From a virus: a stretch of 40,606 nucleotides of DNA. Location of the stretch: the IMG/VR virus record IMGVR_UViG_3300003691_000022, positions 1 through 40,606 of that record. One strand, 5' to 3'. Of this stretch, positions 25,361 to 32,396 are shown piece by piece. A program made the position numbers and the translations under genes. A model generated the notes under the pieces. It saw nothing but the letters and a program-made list of their open reading frames with translations. It made no database searches and had not been told where the DNA came from. Positions within the stretch are counted from its first letter, which is position 1; each line of letters starts with the position of its first letter.

Positions 25361-26778
25361 GGCCCACCCTCCTTTTTGCTTCTTTCAATCTGGATGTTTG
25401 CAAGCCTGTTGCTAAATTCATCAGCCTTATCAATCAATCCATCAAGATCATCCAGTTTGCCAATGATCGGATCACCATCAAGGATATTCCTTCCCTCGTC
25501 TTCATCAAGAATCCTGGCCGTTACAGCTGGAACAACGATTTGAACTTTCTTCAATGCGATTTCAACAAGGTCCTTTTCAGACAGATCAAGGATTGATGGG
25601 AATTTATAGCAGATCTTTTCTTTTAATCCGGCGTGTTTCTGGATGACAGCATCAATTTTTTGAAGCGGTTCAGGTAAGAGGTTGTTTTGATCGGTCGCAA
25701 CCTTCAGGGCATAATTTCTTTCTTCACCCTTCCCGGTTGAATTGAGCCCTGACATTGATTTTGACATAAAACGTGTGTCTGGTATGTCCGCTGCTGCTGC
25801 AAGCCTTCCAGCGTTTCTATCCATGATTTCAGGCAGATTGCTAAACGATATTTCACGCCGGTCAAAATCGTCTTCAGCATCCATAAAAACAGTTCTATAA
25901 ATAGACCTTAATGCTGTTGTCTGCTCCATGCGCTTCTGAAGGCTTAAGGTATCAGGGTCACTCCCTGAAAGTGCATCCTCAAAGTCTGTGACCTTTTGGA
26001 TTGCAATGCTTGCTTCATTCACCAGATGGGCAACTCCCTTTGATACATTTGAGTCTTGAAATATTTCAACCATCACGGGAACGATAGAAGGAATCCCCCA
26101 ATCAGGATCATATGATTGCCATGAGTTTTCAGTCATGGGCTCAATGCCATCAAACCGGATAACACGGGAATGATGCACAACAAATGAACCGCCTTGTTTC
26201 ATGGTGATATTATAGAATATCGGTTTTCCAAAATTTATGGAATATGGGTTTCTCTCTTTGCTTACAATATTGGCATCAAATCTATCAACGGATAAAATAT
26301 TTGCAAGATCGCCTGGTAACATCCGGTTAATATTCAATGGCATTTCTGGGCTGGAATCTTTTGTCAAAATAATCAAAAGACCGGTCCCATATAATCTGCC
26401 ATTCTTCATTGACTTTGCAAGCTTTGATTTTATCTTGAATGTGGTTTCAACTTCCTGGACAATCTCCATGGATCTGTTTTCCATGTCGCAAAACTCACGC
26501 CATTTCAAAAACATGTCATCAACAGGAATGTTCACAAACTTTGCAGCCGCCCACGATTCAACATAAAGGATTTCATTGATATTTTTTGATTGCAGTCTGG
26601 TAGGTGCGAAAAAGGAAGAATGATTTTTATCAAGGCTTGTTCCGGCTCCGGCCATTGGATTTACCAGGCCACCACGATAACCACCCTGACTGTATGCGGC
26701 ACTTGTATTGTCAGTGGTTCTTTTCTTTTTTCCGCGCCTTTTTCGTTTCATACCAGGGCTTTGAAATCGCTTTGTCAT
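25330..26778 (-). CDS. Portal protein (DUF1073-like)
   Basis: Protein of 482 residues. It starts with a very basic tail (KRKRRGKKKR), then ESWAAAKFVNIPVDDMFLKWREF, GRLYGTGLLIIL, and the C-terminal SGLNSTGKGEERNYALKV, which is diagnostic of DUF1073 portals. It forms the dodecameric DNA gate at one capsid vertex. The 3' end overlaps the proposed start of the MuF gene by 31 bp and contains its ribosome-binding site. It is the first gene of the virion operon after the divergent promoter region. Confidence 0.86.
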   Translation of the reverse strand: MTKRFQSPGMKRKRRGKKKRTTDNTSAAYSQGGYRGGLVNPMAGAGTSLDKNHSSFFAPTRLQSKNINEILYVESWAAAKFVNIPVDDMFLKWREFCDMENRSMEIVQEVETTFKIKSKLAKSMKNGRLYGTGLLIILTKDSSPEMPLNINRMLPGDLANILSVDRFDANIVSKERNPYSINFGKPIFYNITMKQGGSFVVHHSRVIRFDGIEPMTENSWQSYDPDWGIPSIVPVMVEIFQDSNVSKGVAHLVNEASIAIQKVTDFEDALSGSDPDTLSLQKRMEQTTALRSIYRTVFMDAEDDFDRREISFSNLPEIMDRNAGRLAAAADIPDTRFMSKSMSGLNSTGKGEERNYALKVATDQNNLLPEPLQKIDAVIQKHAGLKEKICYKFPSILDLSEKDLVEIALKKVQIVVPAVTARILDEDEGRNILDGDPIIGKLDDLDGLIDKADEFSNRLANIQIERSKKEGGPSQSQGAQKE

Positions 26779-26816
26779 AGTTTAATATCCTTAATTTATT
26801 GAAATATAGATTAGAA

Positions 26817-26845
26817 AGTATATAAAAAAAAGCTTTTTTTGAAAA
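26817..26845 (-). promoter_or_regulatory. Candidate leftward promoter for the virion operon
   Basis: The minus strand has TTTTCA (26845-26840), 17 bp and TATACT (26822-26817), 4/6 and 5/6 matches to sigma70 hexamers. The spacer includes the A-tract palindrome AAAAAAAGCTTTTTTT (26825-26840 region), likely bent. The predicted start is about 26810, giving a short leader before the portal ATG at 26778. Confidence 0.4.
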
Positions 26846-26861
26846 TAGTTTCTTTTTGCGA

Positions 26862-26890
26862 TTGACAAACACAGTATATTACTGTATTAT
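26862..26890 (+). promoter_or_regulatory. Rightward promoter of the accessory island with palindrome in spacer
   Basis: TTGACA (26862-26867), exactly 17 bp, TATTAT (26885-26890). The spacer is almost entirely a perfect dyad ACAGTA-TAT-TACTGT (26871-26885) that would place a repressor between -35 and -10. The XRE-type protein encoded later in the same operon (28308) is a natural autoregulator candidate. A start near 26897 gives a 39-base leader. Confidence 0.75.
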
Positions 26891-26935
26891 TTTTACATGA
26901 TTAAAATAAACACACATAAAACAGGAGCAAACTAC

Positions 26936-27241
26936 ATGATTAAAAAATTAGAAAAACTTATCCAAGATGCTAAAAACGTAAACGATGACCATGACAACTC
27001 TATAGAATTTGAAAGCATGGCATACACTGTGAAACTTAGGCGAAGTTTTGACTCTGCATTTAGGCCCTATATGGAAATATCTTTAGATGGAATTCAATAT
27101 GATAGGATAATGATAGATGACAAAAATAGAGAAAGCGTTGTTAAAATATGGGAGTCATTGAGAACTCTCAGGTTTAGAGAAAAATCAGCCAGAGTTAACG
27201 TGCTTAGAGAAAATGTATGCGATTTCATGAAAAGCTTATAA
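26936..27241 (+). CDS. Accessory-island protein 1, hypothetical
   Basis: Protein of 101 residues from ATG 26936, which has AGGAG upstream; an in-frame ATG at 26897 coincides with the predicted transcription start and is less likely. It shows an N-terminal Lys-rich helix, a beta region (YTVKLRRSFDSAFRPYMEIS), and a basic C-terminal helix (RTLRFREKSARVNVL). No family is recognised. It is the first gene of a promoter-driven island inserted between portal and terminase genes, a place where phages often carry accessory or anti-defence genes. Confidence 0.55.
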   Translation: MIKKLEKLIQDAKNVNDDHDNSIEFESMAYTVKLRRSFDSAFRPYMEISLDGIQYDRIMIDDKNRESVVKIWESLRTLRFREKSARVNVLRENVCDFMKSL

Positions 27242-27248
27242 ACCAAAC

Positions 27249-27262
27249 GCCCCGAAAGGGGC
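27249..27262 (+). other. GC-rich tetraloop hairpin after island gene 1
   Basis: GCCCC-GAAA-GGGGC forms a very stable 5-bp stem with a GNRA loop. No T-run follows, and the next gene's ribosome site is about 10 bases away, so it is probably an mRNA-stability or processing element. Confidence 0.6.
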
Positions 27263-27281
27263 ATAACAAAGGAAAAGTGAT

Positions 27282-27500
27282 ATGGAAAAGCGCCAAAAAA
27301 GTTTCAAGTTCAATGAGATTAACTTTAGATACAACCTTAACAAATCAATGTTTATGAAAATAACAGAGCTTGGAGAAGAACTGCATATTAGAATATTAAA
27401 GTGCACCGGGTGTGACCAGGTAAGTGAAAAAGTGATCATAAAAAAGAATTATACTGGCCTGGTCTATGTGAATAATAATGGCGAAATAGATCTTGTTTAA
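27282..27500 (+). CDS. Accessory-island protein 2, hypothetical
   Basis: Protein of 72 residues with AAAGGA upstream. It is basic at the N-terminus, then has mostly beta structure, with a Cys pair in CTGCDQ at about residues 41-44 that could bind metal with other ligands or be a lone rubredoxin-like knuckle. It ends in short strands (LVYVNNNGEIDLV). No family is recognised. Confidence 0.5.
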   Translation: MEKRQKSFKFNEINFRYNLNKSMFMKITELGEELHIRILKCTGCDQVSEKVIIKKNYTGLVYVNNNGEIDLV

Positions 27501-27544
27501 TCAAAAATTCCTAAGTAAGACAATAAACCTCCCGAAAGGAAACC

Positions 27545-27778
27545 ATGACAGAAGATATCATTTGCACCGTTTGCGGCCATGAAGTGAAAGGCTCCAGCAA
27601 TCAGAAGACCGGTAGACCAAAGCAATATCATGAAGAATGCAGACAGTTAATCAACGCAATTTCTCTTTTGCAAAGCAGGCTTGAAGCATTCAGGGTATTG
27701 AACCCTAAACAAGAACAAAAGAAAATGGTCCGGTCTTCACTTTGGAGCCTGGCAAATTCTATGAATGGAAAGGATTGA
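27545..27778 (+). CDS. Small zinc-finger protein, island paralogue
   Basis: Protein of 77 residues. It starts with C-T-V-C-G-H, then NQKTGRPKQYHEECR: the pattern CxxC...HxxC predicts one zinc site. A helix (ISLLQSRLEAF) and a basic C-terminal helix (SSLWSLANSMN) follow. The protein at 35135 on the opposite strand is about 72% identical over 72 aligned residues. Such fingers often bind nucleic acid; the role is unknown. It is preceded by a good AAAGGA. Confidence 0.6.
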   Translation: MTEDIICTVCGHEVKGSSNQKTGRPKQYHEECRQLINAISLLQSRLEAFRVLNPKQEQKKMVRSSLWSLANSMNGKD

Positions 27779-27783
27779 TAATT

Positions 27784-28092
27784 ATGAATGATTTAATGAA
27801 ACAAGAAACAGGTGTATTTTCTGCTCCAAATAATGTCATAGTAATAAGATGTCCATATAATATCGAAGAATTAGAAGACTATCTTAAAAAATCAATGAAG
27901 CAAGATAGAATATTAAGAATGAGTGTAGGTGGAGATACTGCACCGGATTGGCATCAAACTTTTTTAAAGCATATTACAGACTTAGCATTGAAATACAGAC
28001 CTTGGCAATTCAAGTGGTTAAGTCAAGAATATGGATCAATTGAAATTGTTTGGGTAGAGGTTGAAGAGTGGTTATATAAATATAAAGAATAG
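27784..28092 (+). CDS. Accessory-island protein 4, hypothetical
   Basis: Protein of 102 residues from ATG 27784 (AAAGGA upstream; an upstream in-frame ATG overlaps the previous gene). A middle segment, NNVIVIRCPYNIEELEDYLKK, and a Trp-rich end (WHQTF, RPWQFKWLSQEYGSIEIVWVEVEEW) stand out. A mixed alpha/beta fold is likely. No known family is recognised. Confidence 0.5.
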   Translation: MNDLMKQETGVFSAPNNVIVIRCPYNIEELEDYLKKSMKQDRILRMSVGGDTAPDWHQTFLKHITDLALKYRPWQFKWLSQEYGSIEIVWVEVEEWLYKYKE

Positions 28093-28102
28093 GAGAAGGA
28101 AG

Positions 28103-28303
28103 ATGATTAGAATTGTAAAATTAAGTGGCAAATATTATGGAAAAGTACTTGACGGTTATGATTTTGAAGACAAACTAAATGAGGATGCATCTAATATTGA
28201 AACTTTTATTAATGAGGGCAACCCGGTCATACTTGCAGAAGACCGAGAAGATGCAGCCGAATTATTAAACATTAATACTTCTGATATTGTTCTGGTAGAT
28301 TAA
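28103..28303 (+). CDS. Accessory-island protein 5, small acidic protein
   Basis: Protein of 66 residues, start chosen for GAAGGA upstream. It is acidic, with a short beta hairpin (MIRIVKLSGKYYGKVL) followed by alternating helix and strand and ending in DIVLVD. Small acidic phage proteins are sometimes inhibitors of DNA-binding proteins, but nothing here proves that. No family is recognised. Confidence 0.5.
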   Translation: MIRIVKLSGKYYGKVLDGYDFEDKLNEDASNIETFINEGNPVILAEDREDAAELLNINTSDIVLVD

Positions 28304-28307
28304 AATC

Positions 28308-28529
28308 ATGACACCAAAACATTTAAAAGACATTAGGCAATCATTCGATTTCACACAAAAACAAATGGCTGAAATCCTGGGGATTAAATACGTTCAAAAT
28401 TATCAAGCTTTTGAATCTGGAAAGAATCCAATCCCTAAGTATATCAGCAACTATGCAAATTCATTGACCATGCTGAACATAAACGGATTGCTAAAAAAGC
28501 ATATTGAAATAATAGGCGTTGAACTTTAA
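28308..28529 (+). CDS. XRE-type helix-turn-helix regulator
   Basis: Protein of 73 residues, mostly one HTH_3/XRE domain: DIRQSFDFTQKQMAEILGI with the recognition segment following (YQAFESGKNPIP). It is smaller than a typical CI repressor and has no dimerisation or protease domain, more like Cro. It lies fifth or sixth in the operon driven by the promoter with the ACAGTA dyad, so autoregulation is plausible. The ribosome site is weak. Confidence 0.72.
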   Translation: MTPKHLKDIRQSFDFTQKQMAEILGIKYVQNYQAFESGKNPIPKYISNYANSLTMLNINGLLKKHIEIIGVEL

Positions 28530-28576
28530 TAAACCGTTACTACGGACGAACATAGAACTTAACATTGAGAGGGTTT

Positions 28577-28843
28577 ATGGAAAATTTTACACGAGAACAA
28601 ATAACAAAAGTGATTGAAGACTGTGAGAAAATAGCTGACGATAATCTAAAGCATTGTGCAGCTACAGCAACGTCAGAGGCTCTTGAAAGAATAAGAGAAT
28701 ACTTCAAGCCTCTCAATAATAAGATTGAAACGAGTCAAGATCCGTGCAAGTGTCACAAGTTTTACAAAAATCAGAACAGCTATATTTTCTGCCCAAATTG
28801 TGGGCGCAATCTTTGCCTGCAATCACATGACATTAATACTTAG
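28577..28843 (+). CDS. Zinc-ribbon-containing small protein
   Basis: Protein of 88 residues from ATG 28577 behind GAGAGGG. It has an N-terminal helical domain (TREQITKVIEDCEKIADDN, later ERIREYF), then a Cys/His cluster: CKCHKF and CPNCGRNLC, a probable zinc ribbon. The layout, helical half plus C-terminal zinc cluster, resembles the small Cys-rich proteins at 31286-32396. Its 3' end overlaps the convergent terminase gene by 11 bp. Confidence 0.55.
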   Translation: MENFTREQITKVIEDCEKIADDNLKHCAATATSEALERIREYFKPLNNKIETSQDPCKCHKFYKNQNSYIFCPNCGRNLCLQSHDINT

Positions 28844-30221
28844 CCTTAAGCCCCTTCTTGATATCGTTCGCATAAGCTAAAATTATACCATCTGCCAAGT
28901 TTGGTGACGGGGCTCCATCAGGAGCCTTGTCAACCCTAATCTTTCCTGTTGAATCATCATATTCACATTGACACAATTCCGAAAGGATCTTATCCAGGTT
29001 ATCTATTTTTGAATCAATGAAAAAGCATTTGGATAAATCAATTTTTTCACCGTCCAAAGCCTTCAAGGTGTTTTCAACTCTTAGCTTTATATTCCACCAC
29101 AATTGAGAGTTTGCCCTATGAAAGAAATCTTTATTTTTAACCTTAAGCTTTTTATGCTTGATATAATATTTTTCGGGACCCTTCACCTTTCCACCAAAAA
29201 GGAAAGGAACAAATCTTTTTATTCCTGGACCGGTTCCGGTATGCGGATTGCTCTTGATCCTGGACAGATCTGATTTAATCCCGGCTCCAAGGCCACCCGC
29301 GTCATAGTGCATCTGTGAAACGTTATGTGTATTATTCAGGAAGTCGGCTTTTTTGGCTGTCATGTGAAGGTACTTGACTTTCCATTCTCTAACTATTGAG
29401 AGCAATGGACCTTGCCTGAAGGCCCATGCATTTGTATCGTTGCCTTCGTCTGCAACGTCAAGGCCAGATTGACCCATTCCCGAAGGTTTATATTTCAACT
29501 TGATATGAGCATCAACGCACTTCAAAAGCTTTTCGTATGTCAATACTTTATTGCCGCCTGTGCTGTCATCTGGCTCACCTTCCCAAAGATGCGGATATCT
29601 TTCAGGCATTGAGGCCAGACAAGCCTTTCTTTCTATCTCAAGTTCTTTTGGATGGTGTGCATTTTCCCACCACCAAGTCTGGATCAGCACAGTTGATGTA
29701 AGATCCACACCTTGATCAAGGAAGCGTTTATAGATTGGATCCGACCTCTTCCCGGTATTCATGGAAATGAGAATTTTTGAACCAGGTTTGCGAATTGAAG
29801 GGAAGAGAATTTCAATTGTTCTTTGCTTTAAGGTTTCACCCTCTTCAATCCACAGGATGTCAACTTCATCCCAACCCTTTGATGATTCAATATTCCTTTC
29901 CAGGCCCTTAAATTTGAATGTGGTCCCGGTTATTTTATGAATGATTTTCTTTTCGGTAACTTGGTATTCATCCTGCAAACCAAGCTTAATGATCTGCGCC
30001 TCAAGCTTTGATTTGACAGAATCTTCAATTGAATTTTGGAATTGACGACCGCATATGATATTTAGTTTTTCTTTGGCTCCACGCAAGACAAGGGCTTGTG
30101 AAAACTCAAAGGTCTTCATCCCGCCCCTGCCGCCATAGGCTACAAAAAACCTATAGTATTCTTCATCAGGAAAATATAGCCGCCTGAATTTAAAATAAAA
30201 TTCTACTTCACTTATTTCAAT
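28833..30221 (-). CDS. terL: Terminase large subunit (PBSX-like Terminase_3), apparent ATT start
   Basis: DNA-packaging motor of 462 residues if read from ATT 30221. Residues 30-37 are Walker A GGRGGMKT; WIEE at 124-127 is Walker B with catalytic Glu; SMN... follows. The C-terminal nuclease has Asp in GLDVADEG (255), YDAGGLGAG (307) and NLADG (444). The first ATG (30119) would cut through Walker A, and no ATG/GTG/TTG lies between the last in-frame stop and Walker A. ATT 30221 follows AAGGA by 10 nt. The gene overlaps terS by 10 bp. The assignment is firm; the start is inferred. Confidence 0.88.
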   Translation of the reverse strand: MEISEVEFYFKFRRLYFPDEEYYRFFVAYGGRGGMKTFEFSQALVLRGAKEKLNIICGRQFQNSIEDSVKSKLEAQIIKLGLQDEYQVTEKKIIHKITGTTFKFKGLERNIESSKGWDEVDILWIEEGETLKQRTIEILFPSIRKPGSKILISMNTGKRSDPIYKRFLDQGVDLTSTVLIQTWWWENAHHPKELEIERKACLASMPERYPHLWEGEPDDSTGGNKVLTYEKLLKCVDAHIKLKYKPSGMGQSGLDVADEGNDTNAWAFRQGPLLSIVREWKVKYLHMTAKKADFLNNTHNVSQMHYDAGGLGAGIKSDLSRIKSNPHTGTGPGIKRFVPFLFGGKVKGPEKYYIKHKKLKVKNKDFFHRANSQLWWNIKLRVENTLKALDGEKIDLSKCFFIDSKIDNLDKILSELCQCEYDDSTGKIRVDKAPDGAPSPNLADGIILAYANDIKKGLKAKY

Positions 30222-30706
30222 CTTTCTTTTTTCCTTATATCGACTTGGCTTCTTTCAACAAATTCAAATTTTCTATCATTTGGCAAAATGATTTCCTGAA
30301 CATCCTTGACCTTACCTTCAACCCTATCAAGGAACGTGTCAGCTGCCCCTTTGTTTGGTGGATACCTTTTGATCATTGGCGTGATTGTGACTTCACCTTC
30401 ATACACAGAGATATGATTTTCGGCATGATGATATCCAATAGCACTTTCATACATGGCTTTCAGGACATTAGCCCTTTGCTTAACACAAGCTTTTTTTCTA
30501 TTTTCGTATGCTTCGTTTTCAAGTTCCAGCAATTCATCTGGGGAAAAATGATCATAGACTACCTTTCTAACTTTCCCTAATATATCCCCATACTTAGAGC
30601 GAATTGGGAAAGGGTTTTCGGGGTTTGAGAGATACAATAGCAAATTGGCCCTGTAACTTTTTTTTATTATTGATTTGTCACGTTTTTGTAACTTGTCTTT
30701 AGGCAT
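30212..30706 (-). CDS. terS: Terminase small subunit (probable)
   Basis: Protein of 164 residues from ATG 30706 (an upstream ATG at 30748 would overlap the preceding gene by 50 bp). It is directly upstream of terL and overlapping it, the usual place of terS. The sequence is basic at the start and helical, with KKACVKQRANVLKAMYESAIGYHH in the middle. A beta-like C-terminus ends in a charged tail. The DNA-binding fold is not obvious, so the call depends mostly on context. Confidence 0.7.
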   Translation of the reverse strand: MPKDKLQKRDKSIIKKSYRANLLLYLSNPENPFPIRSKYGDILGKVRKVVYDHFSPDELLELENEAYENRKKACVKQRANVLKAMYESAIGYHHAENHISVYEGEVTITPMIKRYPPNKGAADTFLDRVEGKVKDVQEIILPNDRKFEFVERSQVDIRKKERLK

Positions 30707-31016
30707 CGATAAACCCCCAAAATTCAACCGGTATAATAAATAATTCAATTAATATTATCACGATTAATGCCAGTATCAAATAGCAATCATTAATTCCTAT
30801 ATCTTGATACAAAATTCTTGGTGGTGGTGGATCTGGTGGTTGTGGCGGATGTTCCATTTCTTCTGGTTCATATCTGCCATGAAATATATCATCCTCAATA
30901 ATCTCAATTAGATCTTGACATTCAGATATTTCATTTTTGCTTAACTCTGAAAAAGTGTCTTCGCCTTGCCATTCCCAAAGCTCACGAATCTTTTTTATCA
31001 TTTCAATATTTTCCAT
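30699..31016 (-). CDS. Membrane protein with proline tract and C-terminal TM
   Basis: Protein of 105 residues from ATG 31016 (GGGG site). An acidic soluble domain (about 1-55) is followed by a Pro-rich linker (57-66: PPQPPDPPPP) and one strongly hydrophobic segment at 78-97, so it is probably C-tail anchored. It could be a lysis-related protein or an inner-membrane exclusion factor, but neither is shown. It lies just upstream of terS. Confidence 0.5.
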   Translation of the reverse strand: MENIEMIKKIRELWEWQGEDTFSELSKNEISECQDLIEIIEDDIFHGRYEPEEMEHPPQPPDPPPPRILYQDIGINDCYLILALIVIILIELFIIPVEFWGFIDA

Positions 31017-31040
31017 AATCACCCCTATTCAAAAACCATT

Positions 31041-31247
31041 TCAATATCTTCCCACCACTGCCCCTTTGCGTCCAGCTACAAAGCCTCTAAAAAAAATCAT
31101 ACTTATATTGTGTTGCGTTTTAGTTTCCAGATTGCAGACTTTTGAAAAGGCAAGTTCCTCTGCATCGCTTTTAGATGTATCTTTAGAATTATAAAACTCC
31201 TGAAATGCATATTTTATTTCTAATAATTCATTCTCTGTTAATTCCAT
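31041..31247 (-). CDS. Hypothetical protein of 68 aa
   Basis: Good GGAGAAG site. The protein begins with an acidic helical segment (ELTENELLEIKYAFQEFY) and ends in a Gly/Arg-rich stretch with FFRGFVAGRKGAVVGRY. One Cys is present. It lies in the block of small genes between resolvase and terminase. No family is recognised. Confidence 0.45.
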   Translation of the reverse strand: MELTENELLEIKYAFQEFYNSKDTSKSDAEELAFSKVCNLETKTQHNISMIFFRGFVAGRKGAVVGRY

Positions 31248-31285
31248 AATGCTTCTCCTTGTTTTTAAAAAAAATAATATCTCAG

Positions 31286-31543
31286 TTAACCGACAGGCGG
31301 TTTATGCCTACACTGGTCGTTACAATCAGGCAATTCACGATAACGACACCGCTTAAATACAGAGCATTTCTTAGCCTGATCGTGTTCAACCGTGTTATTA
31401 GGAGGCCGGTTGATTGTGTTGAAAAGTTCAACCACATCATTCCTGCTTACAAAATACCGTTTATCATCCATCTTTTTTTCATTATTATATTTCCGTGAAA
31501 CCGTGTGTTGTTGTAGCCAGTAAGAAAAATCTTCAATTTCCAT
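31286..31543 (-). CDS. Small Cys-rich protein, array member 1
   Basis: Protein of 85 residues behind AGGAGGAC. It has an N-terminal soluble half with SRKYN and a YFVSRNDVVELFN segment, a linker RPPNN, and a C-terminal half with four Cys (KKCSVFKRCRYRELPDCNDQC). It is one of four consecutive genes with the same plan (N-half, P-rich linker, Cys half). The N-half differs from its neighbours. Metal binding is likely; the target is unknown. Confidence 0.5.
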   Translation of the reverse strand: MEIEDFSYWLQQHTVSRKYNNEKKMDDKRYFVSRNDVVELFNTINRPPNNTVEHDQAKKCSVFKRCRYRELPDCNDQCRHKPPVG

Positions 31544-31546
31544 GTT

Positions 31547-31572
31547 GTCCTCCTAATGCCGGGAATCAGCGG
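31547..31572. repeat. Shared boundary patch A, copy 1
   Basis: A 26-bp patch holding the stop of array member 2 and the AGGAGGAC of the next gene. It matches 32114-32139 at 25 of 26 positions. Confidence 0.85.
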
Positions 31573-31829
31573 TGAGCGTAATTCCGGCCACATTTATAGC
31601 AAAAATTAAAGCCTTCAACTCTGTCAATCTTGCAGTTAGGGCAAGACATAAGCTCATCCGTTTGCATTTGAGTATTGGACGGCTTATTATTGATTTTCAT
31701 GGCTGCGTCAAGCGCATAAACTCTCTGGTAATAACGTTCTGCTTCATAGTATTTATCAACTTCAGCAGCAGCATTTTCAGCAGCCTTCCAATGCTCTCGT
31801 AATTCTTCAAAACTTTCAAAATCTTTCAT
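31566..31829 (-). CDS. Small Cys-rich protein, array member 2
   Basis: Protein of 87 residues from ATG 31829 (TTGGAGCGG site; a TTG 12 bases upstream is less likely). The N-half is helical (EELREHWKAAENAAAEVDKY), the linker NKPSNTQMQTDE is shared with array member 4, and the C-half is a zinc ribbon CPNC...CYKCG. Three patches of its DNA (start site, linker, stop with next gene's ribosome site) are nearly identical in the gene at 32133, while the sequence between differs. Confidence 0.55.
   Translation of the reverse strand: MKDFESFEELREHWKAAENAAAEVDKYYEAERYYQRVYALDAAMKINNKPSNTQMQTDELMSCPNCKIDRVEGFNFCYKCGRNYAHR
31658..31683. repeat. Shared linker patch B, copy 1
   Basis: Encodes the PSNTQMQT linker of array member 2. 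It is 25/26 identical to 32225-32250. Confidence 0.85.
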
Positions 31830-31843
31830 AGTCCGCTCCAATA
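31826..31843. repeat. Shared start patch C, copy 1
   Basis: An exact 18-bp patch spanning ribosome site and start codon of array member 2; the other copy is at 32393-32410. Confidence 0.85.
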
Positions 31844-32107
31844 CTAAAGTTCAGCGTTGTGCGGGTATTTGACACCGCAGTAAAAATTTATACACTGTTC
31901 GAATTCTTTAAAACTGTGTAACCTGAAACCGCATTTAGCACATACGTTTGCAACTTCTTTATTAGGAGGCGGCATACCTATACCTGTTTCCTCTCGGAAA
32001 TGCTTACACAGCCTGAGATACCGACGCTCTAAGCTAAGATAACAGACTACGGCTTGGCGTTCATTTTCAAAAAGTTCGTCAAATTCGATTTGGTATAATT
32101 TACTCAT
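31844..32107 (-). CDS. Small Cys-rich protein, array member 3
   Basis: Protein of 87 residues behind AGGAGGAC. It has a helical N-half (ELFENERQAVVCYLSLERRY), linker MPPPNKEV, and C-half CAKCGFRLHSFKEFEQCINFYCG. It probably binds one zinc. It follows the same two-part plan as its neighbours with a different N-half. Confidence 0.5.
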   Translation of the reverse strand: MSKLYQIEFDELFENERQAVVCYLSLERRYLRLCKHFREETGIGMPPPNKEVANVCAKCGFRLHSFKEFEQCINFYCGVKYPHNAEL

Positions 32108-32113
32108 ACTTAA

Positions 32114-32139
32114 GTCCTCCTAATGACGGGAATCAGCGG
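32114..32139. repeat. Shared boundary patch A, copy 2
   Basis: Copy of 31547-31572 with one mismatch. It holds the stop of array member 4 and the ribosome site of member 3. Confidence 0.85.
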
Positions 32140-32396
32140 GGCCGACCGGTGCATAAAGTAGGCACCCCGGCACAACCAATACCGTCGTAAAAATCACATT
32201 CTTTCGGGTTACGTTTACAGGCCTCCGTCTGCATTTGAGTATTGGACGGCCTTTTGAAACTATTCAGGGCCGATTCTAAAGCACCAAGACCGCTTGAGTA
32301 ATGCCTAATCATTGGACTGTCTCCATTAACTTCAGCAATTGCTAAAAAGGCCTTCCAATCAATTATTGTTTTCTCTAATCTTTCAAAATTTGTCAT
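32133..32396 (-). CDS. Small Cys-rich protein, array member 4
   Basis: Protein of 87 residues, the same length as member 2, from ATG 32396 after the identical TTGGAGCGGACT leader. It has a helical N-half (ERLEKTIIDWKAFLAIAE), linker FKRPSNTQMQTEA, and C-half with four Cys in an unusual spacing (CKRNPKECDFYDGIGCAGVPTLC). The linker and both ends match member 2 at DNA level. Confidence 0.5.
   Translation of the reverse strand: MTNFERLEKTIIDWKAFLAIAEVNGDSPMIRHYSSGLGALESALNSFKRPSNTQMQTEACKRNPKECDFYDGIGCAGVPTLCTGRPR
32225..32250. repeat. Shared linker patch B, copy 2
   Basis: Encodes the PSNTQMQT linker of array member 4. It matches 31658-31683 except at one base. Confidence 0.85.

Noticed and set aside
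26825-26840. A-tract/T-tract palindrome as a terminator
   Set aside because: It has only GC at its centre with no GC-rich stem, and lies between divergent promoters; more likely curved DNA.
30212-30240. terS-terL fusion by -1 frameshift at AGG AAA AAA G
   Set aside because: The A-run is not in the X XXY YYZ register for terS (codons AAA AAA GAA), and TerS-TerL fusions are not typical. Kept only as an alternative to the ATT start.
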